Notes under the pieces: model-generated
The model's database searches: none
Seen by the model: only the letters and a program-made list of their open reading frames with translations
Told to the model about the DNA's origin: nothing
Part shown: piece by piece, positions 7,505 through 14,859 of the stretch
Layout: every line of letters starts with the position of its first letter
Position numbering within the stretch: the first letter of the stretch is position 1
Assembly: GCA_947492995.1 (NCBI GenBank)
Contig: CANLOU010000003.1
Coordinates: 1-64,000, forward strand
Length of the DNA: 64,000 bases
Direction: 5' to 3'
Origin: an uncultured Litoreibacter sp.
GTDB lineage: Bacteria; Pseudomonadota; Alphaproteobacteria; Rhodobacterales; Rhodobacteraceae
Translations under genes and position numbers: made by a program

Positions 7505-8812
7505 TTATAGCAGCGCGGTTGACAGAATAGGGTACCTAATCAACACGATCAGCACCAAAAGCATGATTACAGCAAAAGGAAACGCGCCCAAAAAGACGTC
7601 CTTCAGGCTGATGTTGGGGTCATTCAGCGTGCTTTTGATAACAAAGCACGAGATGCCAAGTGGCGGGGTAAGCAGGCCAATTTCGGCGCCGATTACGGTA
7701 ACGATCCCGAACCAGACAAGGCTCAGGCCCATGCCTTCCACCAGCGTGATGAACAGCGGGACAACAATCAAGATGATGGAGGCTGTGTCCAGCAATGTGC
7801 CCAGCACCAGCATCATCACAACGTAGATGAGCATGATTTGGAAAAACGAAAGCTCCCAAGCCTGCAACAACGCGTCCAATTCGTTGGGCAAACCGGCAAA
7901 GCCGAGCATTCGGCTGTAGAACGAGGCCATCGTAATCAACAACAAGATCGCTGCCGTGATATGGCCGGTTTCAACCAGCGTGGACCAGAAACCCTGCCAT
8001 GAAATGGACCGCCGCAACAGCGCGACGATCAGCGCAAGTGATGCGCCTGCCGCACCGGCTTCAACGGGGGTCAGCCACCCTGTGTAAATGCCACCCAACA
8101 CCAGCAGGATCAGCGCAACGACGGGCCAGGCTTTGCGGATCATCTCGGATGTAGAGAGTGGCGGGATTTCATCGGCGCGAATGTCTGTGCCCACATAAGA
8201 AGGCCAGACCCGCGCCATGGTGAAAATCGCCAGAATGTATGCGGCTGTCAGAATCAGCCCCGGAATGATCCCCGCAAGGAACATGTCGCCCACGGATTGT
8301 TCTGATACGAAGGAATAGATGATGAGCATCGCCGAGGGCGGAATAATCATGCCCAACACTGACGACCCGGCAACCACCCCGACGGCAAAGCGCTTGTTGT
8401 AGTTGTAGCGCAGCATTTCAGGCACGGAGATTTTGGTGAACACGCTGGCCGAGGCGATGGACGACCCGGTGATCGCCGCAAAAACAGCGTTGGCCCCAAC
8501 CGTTGCCATTCCAATTCCGGCCAACACCTTGCGGAAGGCGGAGTTCATCACGTCGTAAATATCGCGCCCAAGCCGCGCTTTGGACACCAGTAACCCCATG
8601 AGCGTGAACAAGGGTATGGTTGCAAAGTTGTATTCCGTAACCCCGTCGCCCACCGCAACCTTCAGAAAGTTGAACGCAAGAATTGATTTGCCCGACATCA
8701 CCCAGACGGAAATGAAGGACACCAGCCCCAGTGCAATTGGAATATAGAGGCCCATATAGACTAGGATCACAATCGCACCGACCGAAAGCATGCCAATTTC
8801 AACTGGACCCAT
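7505..8812 (-). CDS. TRAP transporter large permease (DctM-like)
   Basis: The large membrane subunit of a tripartite ATP-independent periplasmic transporter, about 435 aa from the ATG at 8812 (MGPVEIGMLSVG). A longer reading from 8932 would overlap the small-subunit gene and adds no family-like sequence, so 8812 is chosen. It is mostly hydrophobic, with about 12 membrane segments, and contains typical DctM blocks such as FTLMGLLVSKARLGRDIYD and VAGSSVLGMIIPPSAMLII. It carries the substrate across the inner membrane using an ion gradient. It begins 5 bases after the small-subunit stop and is followed by the dioxygenase gene, so import and catabolism appear to be co-regulated. Confidence 0.92.
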   Translation of the reverse strand: MGPVEIGMLSVGAIVILVYMGLYIPIALGLVSFISVWVMSGKSILAFNFLKVAVGDGVTEYNFATIPLFTLMGLLVSKARLGRDIYDVMNSAFRKVLAGIGMATVGANAVFAAITGSSIASASVFTKISVPEMLRYNYNKRFAVGVVAGSSVLGMIIPPSAMLIIYSFVSEQSVGDMFLAGIIPGLILTAAYILAIFTMARVWPSYVGTDIRADEIPPLSTSEMIRKAWPVVALILLVLGGIYTGWLTPVEAGAAGASLALIVALLRRSISWQGFWSTLVETGHITAAILLLITMASFYSRMLGFAGLPNELDALLQAWELSFFQIMLIYVVMMLVLGTLLDTASIILIVVPLFITLVEGMGLSLVWFGIVTVIGAEIGLLTPPLGISCFVIKSTLNDPNISLKDVFLGAFPFAVIMLLVLIVLIRYPILSTALL

Positions 8813-8817
8813 AACGA

Positions 8818-9432
8818 TCAATCTAGCGGTTGTGTTGGGGCGAAGGTGTCCTCGCCCAACAAGGTTTTGAAGAAGAACAAGATGCAGGCGAGCGCGCAGC
8901 CAAATGCAATTGCCAAACGCACCGGCCACCAAGGCGCCTGAAGTATGCCTGGCGTACCGAAATAGTCGCAGCGCAGCATTGCTGCCTTGAAATCAGTCCA
9001 GACATGGCCCGTTGGCGCCGGGCCAAACTCTGGCTGCGAAAACAAATGGCAACTTTCAAAACTCTCTGTGAATTCGGGCCAAACGGTCCACACGATCATG
9101 CCCATGAAGATGCAGGAGATGGCGTTCAGAAAACGCCCCATAAAGCCGCCAGTTCTGGGCATGTAGTGGCGGAGCACCCCTAGAAAACCGTCAGACCGGG
9201 TCAGGCGTCCTGTCCGTACAACGTCAGGCAATTGAAGGAATACAATCAGTGCCAGCGAGAAAATGACGACTTCAATCACCCCTCTGAATGGAGCATTGAA
9301 GAGGTTGCGCGAAATCACGTCCACATTCATCACAACGACCAGTGCGAGCAGCACAAAGGCACCGCTTACATTGGCCGCAATTGCAATCGCCACGACCCAA
9401 GTTTGAATTTTTCGAAGACCCGTGACGATCAT
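8818..9432 (-). CDS. TRAP transporter small permease (DctQ-like)
   Basis: The small membrane subunit of the TRAP transporter (204 aa), with about four hydrophobic segments. A GAAAGG element precedes the ATG at 9432. After the second segment comes a short hydrophilic stretch (LRHYMPRTGGFMGRF). A stretch of about 40 polar residues between the last two membrane segments is longer than in most DctQ proteins and contains two cysteines (ESCHLFSQPEFG, MLRCDYFG). It lies between the binding-protein gene and the large permease in the usual P-Q-M order. Confidence 0.85.
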   Translation of the reverse strand: MIVTGLRKIQTWVVAIAIAANVSGAFVLLALVVVMNVDVISRNLFNAPFRGVIEVVIFSLALIVFLQLPDVVRTGRLTRSDGFLGVLRHYMPRTGGFMGRFLNAISCIFMGMIVWTVWPEFTESFESCHLFSQPEFGPAPTGHVWTDFKAAMLRCDYFGTPGILQAPWWPVRLAIAFGCALACILFFFKTLLGEDTFAPTQPLD

Positions 9433-9459
9433 GATCCGAAGACCTTTCTAATGGGCTGT

Positions 9460-10548
9460 CTAGTTAAGCTCGGCGGCCCAATCGCGCAGCGGTGTAAAGC
9501 CCGCCGCTTTCAGCTTGTCCATATACGCCACCAGCATGTCCGAGCCAGGTGCCCCCGTGCCGTCCAGCTTTTTGGCCCAGTCAACTGCAATATTGGGCAT
9601 ACTGTCAGCCCATGCCTGACGCTGCTCTGCCGACATCTCAACAACTGTTCCGCCGCCATCGATATAGGCTTGCAATGACTCGGCCGCGCGGTCCATTGCG
9701 ACGCCTGCCACGTGGTCGCGATATTCAACCGCGACGGCTTGCAGTACGTCTTTGACTTCGTCAGGCAAAGCGGCCCAGACATCGGCATTCACCGTCACTG
9801 TCTTGGAGTTAACCGCGCCCAAATCCGCCTTCAGCATGTAAGGTGCAACTTCTGCAATCTTGAAGGTCTTGGCGGCCTCTGGCCACAGCATAGCGGCGTC
9901 AGTGACACCCGTCTGCATCATATTGTAGAAGTTCGGCAACCCGCCACGCACACCTGCGGCCCCCTCAATGCCTTCGAGGTAGCGCAGGTTGTAGCCCGCC
10001 CCTGCAACCTTTTGGCCTTGCAAATCCGCCAAAGAATTGATCGGCGTCTTAGAGAACATCTGGTAGGTGTCCAGCACCACGCCCGTTGCCAGATAGACCT
10101 GGTTTTCGGCTTCCAGCTCTGCGTTCATCTGTGGGAATTCTCTGGCAATCTCGTCAACTGCTTTGGCGACGACACGCGCGTCGGCTGAGATAAACGGTGT
10201 GACCGCAGAGATCCCTTGTGACGGCAGAGAAGAGTTGTGGAAGATTGTTGTGACGATACCGATGTCGCCCAAACCCAGTTTGATGCCTTCCAGCACGCCG
10301 CGCGGCTTTACGATTTGTCCGCCATAGGCTTCTTGCCAGTTGATCTTGTAGTTGCCGGATTTTGCAAGTTCTTCATTCACACGCGGAATGAAAAAGCCCG
10401 AGAACTCTTGGACCCACATCGCACGGGCAGGGTAGCCGTCGATCGCGGTCATATTGATCGTTTCCTGAGCTGATGCAGCGCCCCCAAATGCGCCTGTCAA
10501 ACTCAAAGCAAGGCCCGTGGCCATCGCAATACGTCTTGTCAGTTTCAT
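9460..10548 (-). CDS. TRAP transporter substrate-binding protein (DctP family)
   Basis: A periplasmic solute-binding protein of 362 aa. The N-terminus is a Sec signal peptide (MKLTRRIAMATGLALSLTG, cleavage near ASAQE at residues 25-29). The mature part shows DctP-like features: WQEAYGGQIVKPRGVLEGIK in the first lobe, the hinge region near KTPINSLADLQGQK and a helical C-terminus. DctP proteins usually bind a carboxylate through a conserved arginine. Given the dioxygenase and LeuA-like neighbours, an aromatic or hydroxylated carboxylate is the best guess, not proven by sequence. An AGGAG-like element (minus strand, within 10550-10560) precedes the start. Confidence 0.9.
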   Translation of the reverse strand: MKLTRRIAMATGLALSLTGAFGGAASAQETINMTAIDGYPARAMWVQEFSGFFIPRVNEELAKSGNYKINWQEAYGGQIVKPRGVLEGIKLGLGDIGIVTTIFHNSSLPSQGISAVTPFISADARVVAKAVDEIAREFPQMNAELEAENQVYLATGVVLDTYQMFSKTPINSLADLQGQKVAGAGYNLRYLEGIEGAAGVRGGLPNFYNMMQTGVTDAAMLWPEAAKTFKIAEVAPYMLKADLGAVNSKTVTVNADVWAALPDEVKDVLQAVAVEYRDHVAGVAMDRAAESLQAYIDGGGTVVEMSAEQRQAWADSMPNIAVDWAKKLDGTGAPGSDMLVAYMDKLKAAGFTPLRDWAAELN

Positions 10549-10574
10549 GTGAATTCCTCCCAGAATCTCTGTGG

Positions 10575-11033
10575 TTAGCCGGCTTTTTGCCAGTCTTCGT
10601 GGATAACGGTGCCAGCTTGGCGAAACAGCTTTGCAAGCGGACAGAATTTTGCGACCTCGGATGCGACCTGCTGCAATTCAGAAGCACTTGCAGTCCCGTC
10701 GGAGATCACAGTGAGGTGGATTTCCTCAAACGGAACCTCGATCTCCTCGGCCAGTGTCACGCCCAAGCGGTTAAACCGGCATTTGGCTGTGATCCGCAGA
10801 TGGCCGATGTCAATTCCCAGTTTGGACGCGCATTTGTGCCCAATCACGTTGGTGCATCCCGCCAAGGCGCTCAGCGCAGTGTCCGTCGGCGTGAAGCCCT
10901 TGTTCGTTCCACCCCGCTCTGCCGGTTCGTCGATGTGCTGCACTAAATCACGAGTAGCGACCTCGGATAAAGAATGAGACGGGCATTTTGCCTCAACGGA
11001 TAAAGTCACGGACGTTTTCATTTTCATCGCCAT
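10575..11033 (-). CDS. OsmC-like thiol peroxidase family protein
   Basis: A 152-aa OsmC/Ohr-family protein. It has the alpha/beta fold pattern with a catalytic-type cysteine at ALAGCTNVIGHKCA and a second cysteine at FCPLAKLF. OsmC proteins reduce organic hydroperoxides with two reactive cysteines; many YhfA-like members are less well defined. It lies in the catabolic operon between the RutE-like reductase and the TRAP binding protein. Protection from peroxides formed during ring oxygenation is a reasonable but unproven role. The start could be the internal ATG two codons later. Confidence 0.85.
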   Translation of the reverse strand: MAMKMKTSVTLSVEAKCPSHSLSEVATRDLVQHIDEPAERGGTNKGFTPTDTALSALAGCTNVIGHKCASKLGIDIGHLRITAKCRFNRLGVTLAEEIEVPFEEIHLTVISDGTASASELQQVASEVAKFCPLAKLFRQAGTVIHEDWQKAG

Positions 11034-11051
11034 GGTCTTTCCCTCACGCCC

Positions 11052-11711
11052 CTAGATTATTTCGCAAACATCGTCGAAATCGAACCGTGGCAGCCGCTGG
11101 AACAGGGCAGTTTCATCGGCATATCCGAGGTTGCATAAGAAGTTTGATCTCAGGCTGGTGTCTTTGAAGAAGGTCTCGTCAACGATGGCATTGTCGAACC
11201 CGGAAATCGCGCCAACGTCCAAGCCAAGCGCCCGTGCCGCGATCATAAAATAGGCGCCTTGCAAGGTCGAATTGCGAAAGGCCGTGTCCTCGATGTGCTT
11301 TGTCTTCCCTTCAAAGAAATGGCGGCGGTCTTCGTGGGGAAACAGTTTTGGCAGTTGCTTCCAAAATTCCAGATCAAAAGCCAATATTGCCGTCACGGGC
11401 GCGGATAGAACTTTCGGGACGTTTGCTGGCTTGAGCGAAGTAGCCAGCTTCTTCTTCGCCGCGGCGGAGATCACAAAGGTGATCCGCATAGGGCAAGTGT
11501 TCATGCTGGTTGGGCCCATCTTGGACACCTCGAACACTTCTTTCAGCAGTTCTTCTGGCACTGGCTTGTCCTGCCAAGCATAATGCGAGCGCGCACCGGT
11601 CAGGATCAGGTCGATTTGATCGTCATCCAGCTTCGTGATTTTTGACCGCAAGGCCACAATATCCGCTTGAGCCGTACGTCGCAGATCATCCAATGCAGCT
11701 GCCTCAGTCAT
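11052..11711 (-). CDS. RutE-like nitroreductase-fold reductase
   Basis: A 219-aa flavin-dependent protein of the nitroreductase superfamily, HadB/RutE branch. It carries LILTGARSHYAWQDKPVP, SKMGPTSMNTCPMRITFV, SAPVTAILAFDLEFW, LQGAYFMIAARALGLDVG and a C-terminal SNFLCNLGYAD. RutE reduces malonic semialdehyde to 3-hydroxypropionate in E. coli pyrimidine breakdown; no other rut genes are present. It is the first gene of the operon, so its substrate here could be a semialdehyde or enal derived from ring cleavage, or a nitroaromatic or quinone. The start at 11711 faces the YciI-like gene across a 126-base divergent region. Confidence 0.88.
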   Translation of the reverse strand: MTEAAALDDLRRTAQADIVALRSKITKLDDDQIDLILTGARSHYAWQDKPVPEELLKEVFEVSKMGPTSMNTCPMRITFVISAAAKKKLATSLKPANVPKVLSAPVTAILAFDLEFWKQLPKLFPHEDRRHFFEGKTKHIEDTAFRNSTLQGAYFMIAARALGLDVGAISGFDNAIVDETFFKDTSLRSNFLCNLGYADETALFQRLPRFDFDDVCEII

Positions 11712-11739
11712 ACCATCCCCAGATTCGTCTGGCTCAAAA

Positions 11740-11768
11740 ATTGGTCTCTTTTTTGCAAGATGTCCAAT
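11740..11768. promoter_or_regulatory. Candidate operator (ATTGG inverted repeat) in the divergent region
   Basis: ATTGGTC (11740-11746) and GTCCAAT (11762-11768) form an inverted repeat with six of seven positions matching and a 15-base spacer. ATTGG/CCAAT half-sites are typical of operators of FCD-type GntR regulators. The site lies just upstream of the first gene of the operon that ends with a GntR gene. The match is short and could be coincidental. Confidence 0.3.
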
Positions 11769-11837
11769 AAAATCGATTTTTTTCTAGCTCAGCCAGAGAT
11801 AGCTCTTATTCTAGAGCAAATGGAATGGAGGAAAGAA

Positions 11838-12227
11838 ATGCCTGCCTGGAATGACTACAAAGCCGAAGCTCAAGCCCGAGGAGCCCTAGCGATGGAGCTT
11901 TTCGTCGTGCGCACAAGACCCGCTGGCGACATGGACCTCGTCAAAGCGACGTTACCCGATCACCTTGCATATCAGAAGAAAATGGAAGCCTGCGGCGCGC
12001 TGTTCTTGGCAGGGCCTATGTCCGACGAAAGTGGGGAGCAGATGCAGGCAGAAGGCATGGTCATCTATCGGGCCACCGACCTGACGGAGGCGCGAAAGCT
12101 GGCAGACGGTGACCCGATGCATAGTGTAGGCGCGCGCACCTATGAAATTCGCAAATGGCTGGTCAATGAAGGGCGCCTGAATTTTACGATGTCTTTGTCA
12201 GAGCAGTCTGTGACGTTGGACACCTGA
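11838..12227 (+). CDS. YciI-family protein
   Basis: From the ATG at 11838, preceded by a clear GGAGGAAAG ribosome-binding site, the product is 130 aa. A longer open frame begins at 11667 but would overlap the divergent gene and lacks such a site. The core from residue 18 (AMELFVVRTRPAG), through LPDHLAYQKKMEACGALFLAGP, to HSVGARTYEIRKWLVNEG fits the YCII-related dimeric ferredoxin-like fold. Members include a 5-chloromuconolactone dehalogenase-like enzyme (TfdF/ClcF type), which fits next to an intradiol dioxygenase, but most have no known reaction. It is divergently transcribed from the catabolic operon and may share its regulation. Confidence 0.8.
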   Translation: MPAWNDYKAEAQARGALAMELFVVRTRPAGDMDLVKATLPDHLAYQKKMEACGALFLAGPMSDESGEQMQAEGMVIYRATDLTEARKLADGDPMHSVGARTYEIRKWLVNEGRLNFTMSLSEQSVTLDT

Positions 12228-12258
12228 CTGTTCTCGTGCAGGCACAAAGACCCTACCA

Positions 12259-12292
12259 GCCCGCCCGCGGACGAATGTGTGCGGCGGCGGGC
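12259..12292. terminator. Hairpin between the convergent YciI-like and Anbu genes
   Basis: GCCCGCC (12259-12265) pairs with GGCGGGC (12286-12292) across a loop of about 20 bases; the stem extends by two pairs if one mismatch is allowed. There is no T-run, so it is at best a weak terminator for the two converging genes. Confidence 0.3.
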
Positions 12293-12316
12293 AGGGGCTG
12301 TGACAAAGTTTGTCGT

Positions 12317-13051
12317 TTAGTCGAACCTGTAAGATGGCAGCGAGTTGAAGGCAAGGCGAAGGGCGTCGCCCCATCCGTTTGAGATATCGTTGAAGTAGCT
12401 GTCATCCGCCTCGATCCGTTTTGGATCTGCGATTTCAAAAGTATCAGTCTTGTAGATCTGCAAGTCCAACGGCATCCCGACAGAGAGGTTGGCCTTGATA
12501 GTGGAGTCGAACGAAACGCATAGAAGTTTGACCGCCTCTTCGAAGCTCATGCCTGCGTCGTAAGCCCTTACCAAAATCGGTTTGCCGTATTTGGTTTCCC
12601 CAATTTGAAAGAAGGGTGTTTCGTCGGTGATCTCTACGAAATTGCCTTCAGGGTACACCATAAACATAGTGGGCGAACCGCCTTTTATTTGGCCCCCCAA
12701 AATGACAGATGCCCTAAACTTGGACCCGGCCTCCTGCCCACTTGGGGCACTTGTCTCGATAATCTCTTTCAAGGTAGCCCCAACGAGGCGGGCAACCTGA
12801 AACATTGACGGTTCGTCCAAGATTGTAGGACTGCGATCAGCAATGGCCTTAGCGCGTTCTTCCAACATGCTCACAAGCGTCTGCGTTGTCGCGAGATTAC
12901 CGGATGTCATCAAGGTAATGACCCGCTCGCCGGGCACGGACCATGTGAACATCTTCTTTGTCATCGAGAAGTTATCGACACCTGCATTGGTGCGGGTGTC
13001 TGACATAAAGACTAGGCCCTTATCCAACCGAAGACCGACACAATAGGTCAT
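12317..13051 (-). CDS. Anbu-type proteasome-like peptidase
   Basis: A proteasome-fold Ntn-hydrolase of about 244 aa, the bacterial Anbu (ancestral beta subunit). I place the start at the ATG at 13051, giving MTYCVGL: in Anbu the threonine after the initiator methionine is the expected N-terminal nucleophile, and the upstream TTG (13069) would bury it. The next segment, LRLDKGLVFMSDTRTNAGVD, holds the expected acidic and arginine residues of the active-site region, and FRASVILGGQ follows later. Anbu assembles into helical or ring-like oligomers, and its substrates are unknown. Downstream in the same direction come the usual partners: transglutaminase, alpha-E and ATP-grasp proteins. No regulatory ATPase gene is nearby. 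Confidence 0.92.
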   Translation of the reverse strand: MTYCVGLRLDKGLVFMSDTRTNAGVDNFSMTKKMFTWSVPGERVITLMTSGNLATTQTLVSMLEERAKAIADRSPTILDEPSMFQVARLVGATLKEIIETSAPSGQEAGSKFRASVILGGQIKGGSPTMFMVYPEGNFVEITDETPFFQIGETKYGKPILVRAYDAGMSFEEAVKLLCVSFDSTIKANLSVGMPLDLQIYKTDTFEIADPKRIEADDSYFNDISNGWGDALRLAFNSLPSYRFD

Positions 13052-13103
13052 GTATGAGTTGTCCGACAATTAGGAGGCAGCTCAAGCTGCAATCGTCCCG
13101 TCT

Positions 13104-13901
13104 TTACTGCTGTATTTGCAGCGACACAATCATGGATTCATTGGCGCTGCCCAGCCGCATCCCTGAAATTGGCGAGGCGTCCTGCGAGTCCAAGCCGGTT
13201 GCGAGACGCACGTAACGTTCGTCTGGCGATATGCCATTGGACACATCAAAACCGACCCAACCCAACCCGTCTATATGGGCTTCCGCCCATGCATGGCTGG
13301 CGTCCTGATCCACGCGATCGTTCATCATAAGGTAGCCACTCACATAGCGCGCGGGAATGCCCGCCGCGCGAGCCGCCGATACGAAAATCTGAGTGTGATC
13401 CTGACAGACACCGACACCCAGCTTTAGCGCCTCTTCGGCCGTGGTGCCGACTGCGGTCCCTTCAGTGCCGTAAGGAACCGCCGCCAAGATGCTGGCGGAA
13501 AGGGCGTGAAGGTCGTTCAAGTGGTTGCTGCTGCTGCCCACAACGAGACCAAGTTTTCTGATTTGCGGGCCTGCCGCGGTGCGCGGCGTTGATTGCCTGA
13601 AATGCCAAAGGGGCGCCATTCCGTAGACCTCGCCCAACACTCCCGACGTGTCGTTCGTTTCAACCGCGCCATGCGCGGTAAACTTGATCCGCGTTTTGCC
13701 GAGTTCTGCTTGGACCAGCATCGTTTGGTTGTTGTACTGATCTAGGTAGTCGAGCTCGGTGGCGCCGCCTTCGATGTCCACGGCCCACTCTCGAACCGTT
13801 TGCTGCGTATCGGATCTGGGTGTTAGTCTTATTTGCTGAAGCGCGTAGCTGACCGGCGCGTCATAGTCGTAGGTGGTTGTATGGCTGATGTTTAGCAGCA
13901 T
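13104..13901 (-). CDS. Transglutaminase-like cysteine peptidase, Anbu cluster (copy 1)
   Basis: A 265-aa cytoplasmic protein with an N-terminal beta domain (LNISHTTTYDYDAPVSYALQ) and a papain-like transglutaminase core. The catalytic triad is visible as Cys166 (GVCQDHTQIF), His203 (ASHAWAEAHI) and Asp219 (WVGFDVSNG). The family can cleave or form amide bonds; in this gene neighbourhood it is predicted to work with the ATP-grasp and alpha-E proteins on an unknown peptide-like product. It lies 12 bases from the alpha-E gene and 52 bases upstream of the Anbu gene, within one operon. No signal peptide. Confidence 0.92.
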   Translation of the reverse strand: MLLNISHTTTYDYDAPVSYALQQIRLTPRSDTQQTVREWAVDIEGGATELDYLDQYNNQTMLVQAELGKTRIKFTAHGAVETNDTSGVLGEVYGMAPLWHFRQSTPRTAAGPQIRKLGLVVGSSSNHLNDLHALSASILAAVPYGTEGTAVGTTAEEALKLGVGVCQDHTQIFVSAARAAGIPARYVSGYLMMNDRVDQDASHAWAEAHIDGLGWVGFDVSNGISPDERYVRLATGLDSQDASPISGMRLGSANESMIVSLQIQQ

Positions 13902-13913
13902 ATGATCGCCCCC

Positions 13914-14855
13914 CTATCCATTGAAACGGTAGTCTTGTTCAATTTGGAGCCCGATCGCGTTATTCTGCTGAATATAGTCATTGATGAATTGGTGCAGTCC
14001 TTCTTCGAAAATGTCGTTAATGTCGTGTGACTTCAATTTCGCCAGAAGCGTTTCAGCCAGATCATTGGACGTTGTGCGTGCCCCATAGTCTTTGGCCAGA
14101 AAGTCCAAGTTCGAGACAAGTTGCTTGTAGCAGAACACCAAAGATCTCGGGAAACGCGCATCTAGGATTAAGAAGTCCGCTATGGTTGATGACGTGATCT
14201 CGTCTGCGTTCAACCACCGAAATGACCGATGCGCGGATACCGAGCGAAGCACTGTTTCCCATTGTACGTTATCCAATGATGAGCCCACGGAACTGGCCGA
14301 CGGCAGAAGCGTGTAGTATTTGACATCAAGTATACGGGACGTGTTATCGGCGCGTTCAAGCGCTGTCCCGATCTGCGCAAAGTCGAATATGTCGTTGCGC
14401 AGCATTGTCCCGTAAAGTGCTCCTCGTACCAAAGCACTTTGCTGTCTGATCGTGCCAAGAAGGGCTGGCAGCTCGGTCTCTTTGATGGGTTTCTTGAGCG
14501 CGCTCTTGAGTGTCATCCAGTTGTCGTTGACGGCTTCCCAAACCTCTGTGGTCAGCGTGTTGCGCACCATCCGCGCATTGGTGCGCGCATTGTTGGTCAC
14601 CGACGTGACACTTGATGGGTTGTCGGCATCACGCAGCAGATAGTCGACTACGTTTGTTGCGGTGTAGTCTTCATACTTTTGGGTGTAGCCCTCAAGCACG
14701 CCAGCCGTTGTCACGACTGATTTCCACTCGGACGCGCTGTCGGTTGACCGGGTTAGCGCAATGCGAAATCCGGCCTCAACCAGTCGCGCCGTATTTTCGC
14801 TGCGTTCCAAAAACCGGAACATCCAATAGAGGCCGCCTGCAGTTTTGCCCAGCAT
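13914..14855 (-). CDS. Alpha-E domain protein (COG2307)
   Basis: A 313-aa, almost entirely helical protein of the alpha-E family. It opens with MLGKTAGGLYWMFRFLERSE, the standard start of the family (LGRTAERLYWLGRYLERAE in close relatives), and has RTNARMVRNTLTTEVWEAVN and a late FPRSLVFCYKQL. No enzymatic activity is established; the family is almost always encoded next to the circularly permuted ATP-grasp protein, as here (4 bases apart), and is probably its partner. Confidence 0.92.
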   Translation of the reverse strand: MLGKTAGGLYWMFRFLERSENTARLVEAGFRIALTRSTDSASEWKSVVTTAGVLEGYTQKYEDYTATNVVDYLLRDADNPSSVTSVTNNARTNARMVRNTLTTEVWEAVNDNWMTLKSALKKPIKETELPALLGTIRQQSALVRGALYGTMLRNDIFDFAQIGTALERADNTSRILDVKYYTLLPSASSVGSSLDNVQWETVLRSVSAHRSFRWLNADEITSSTIADFLILDARFPRSLVFCYKQLVSNLDFLAKDYGARTTSNDLAETLLAKLKSHDINDIFEEGLHQFINDYIQQNNAIGLQIEQDYRFNG

Positions 14856-14859
14856 GGCG

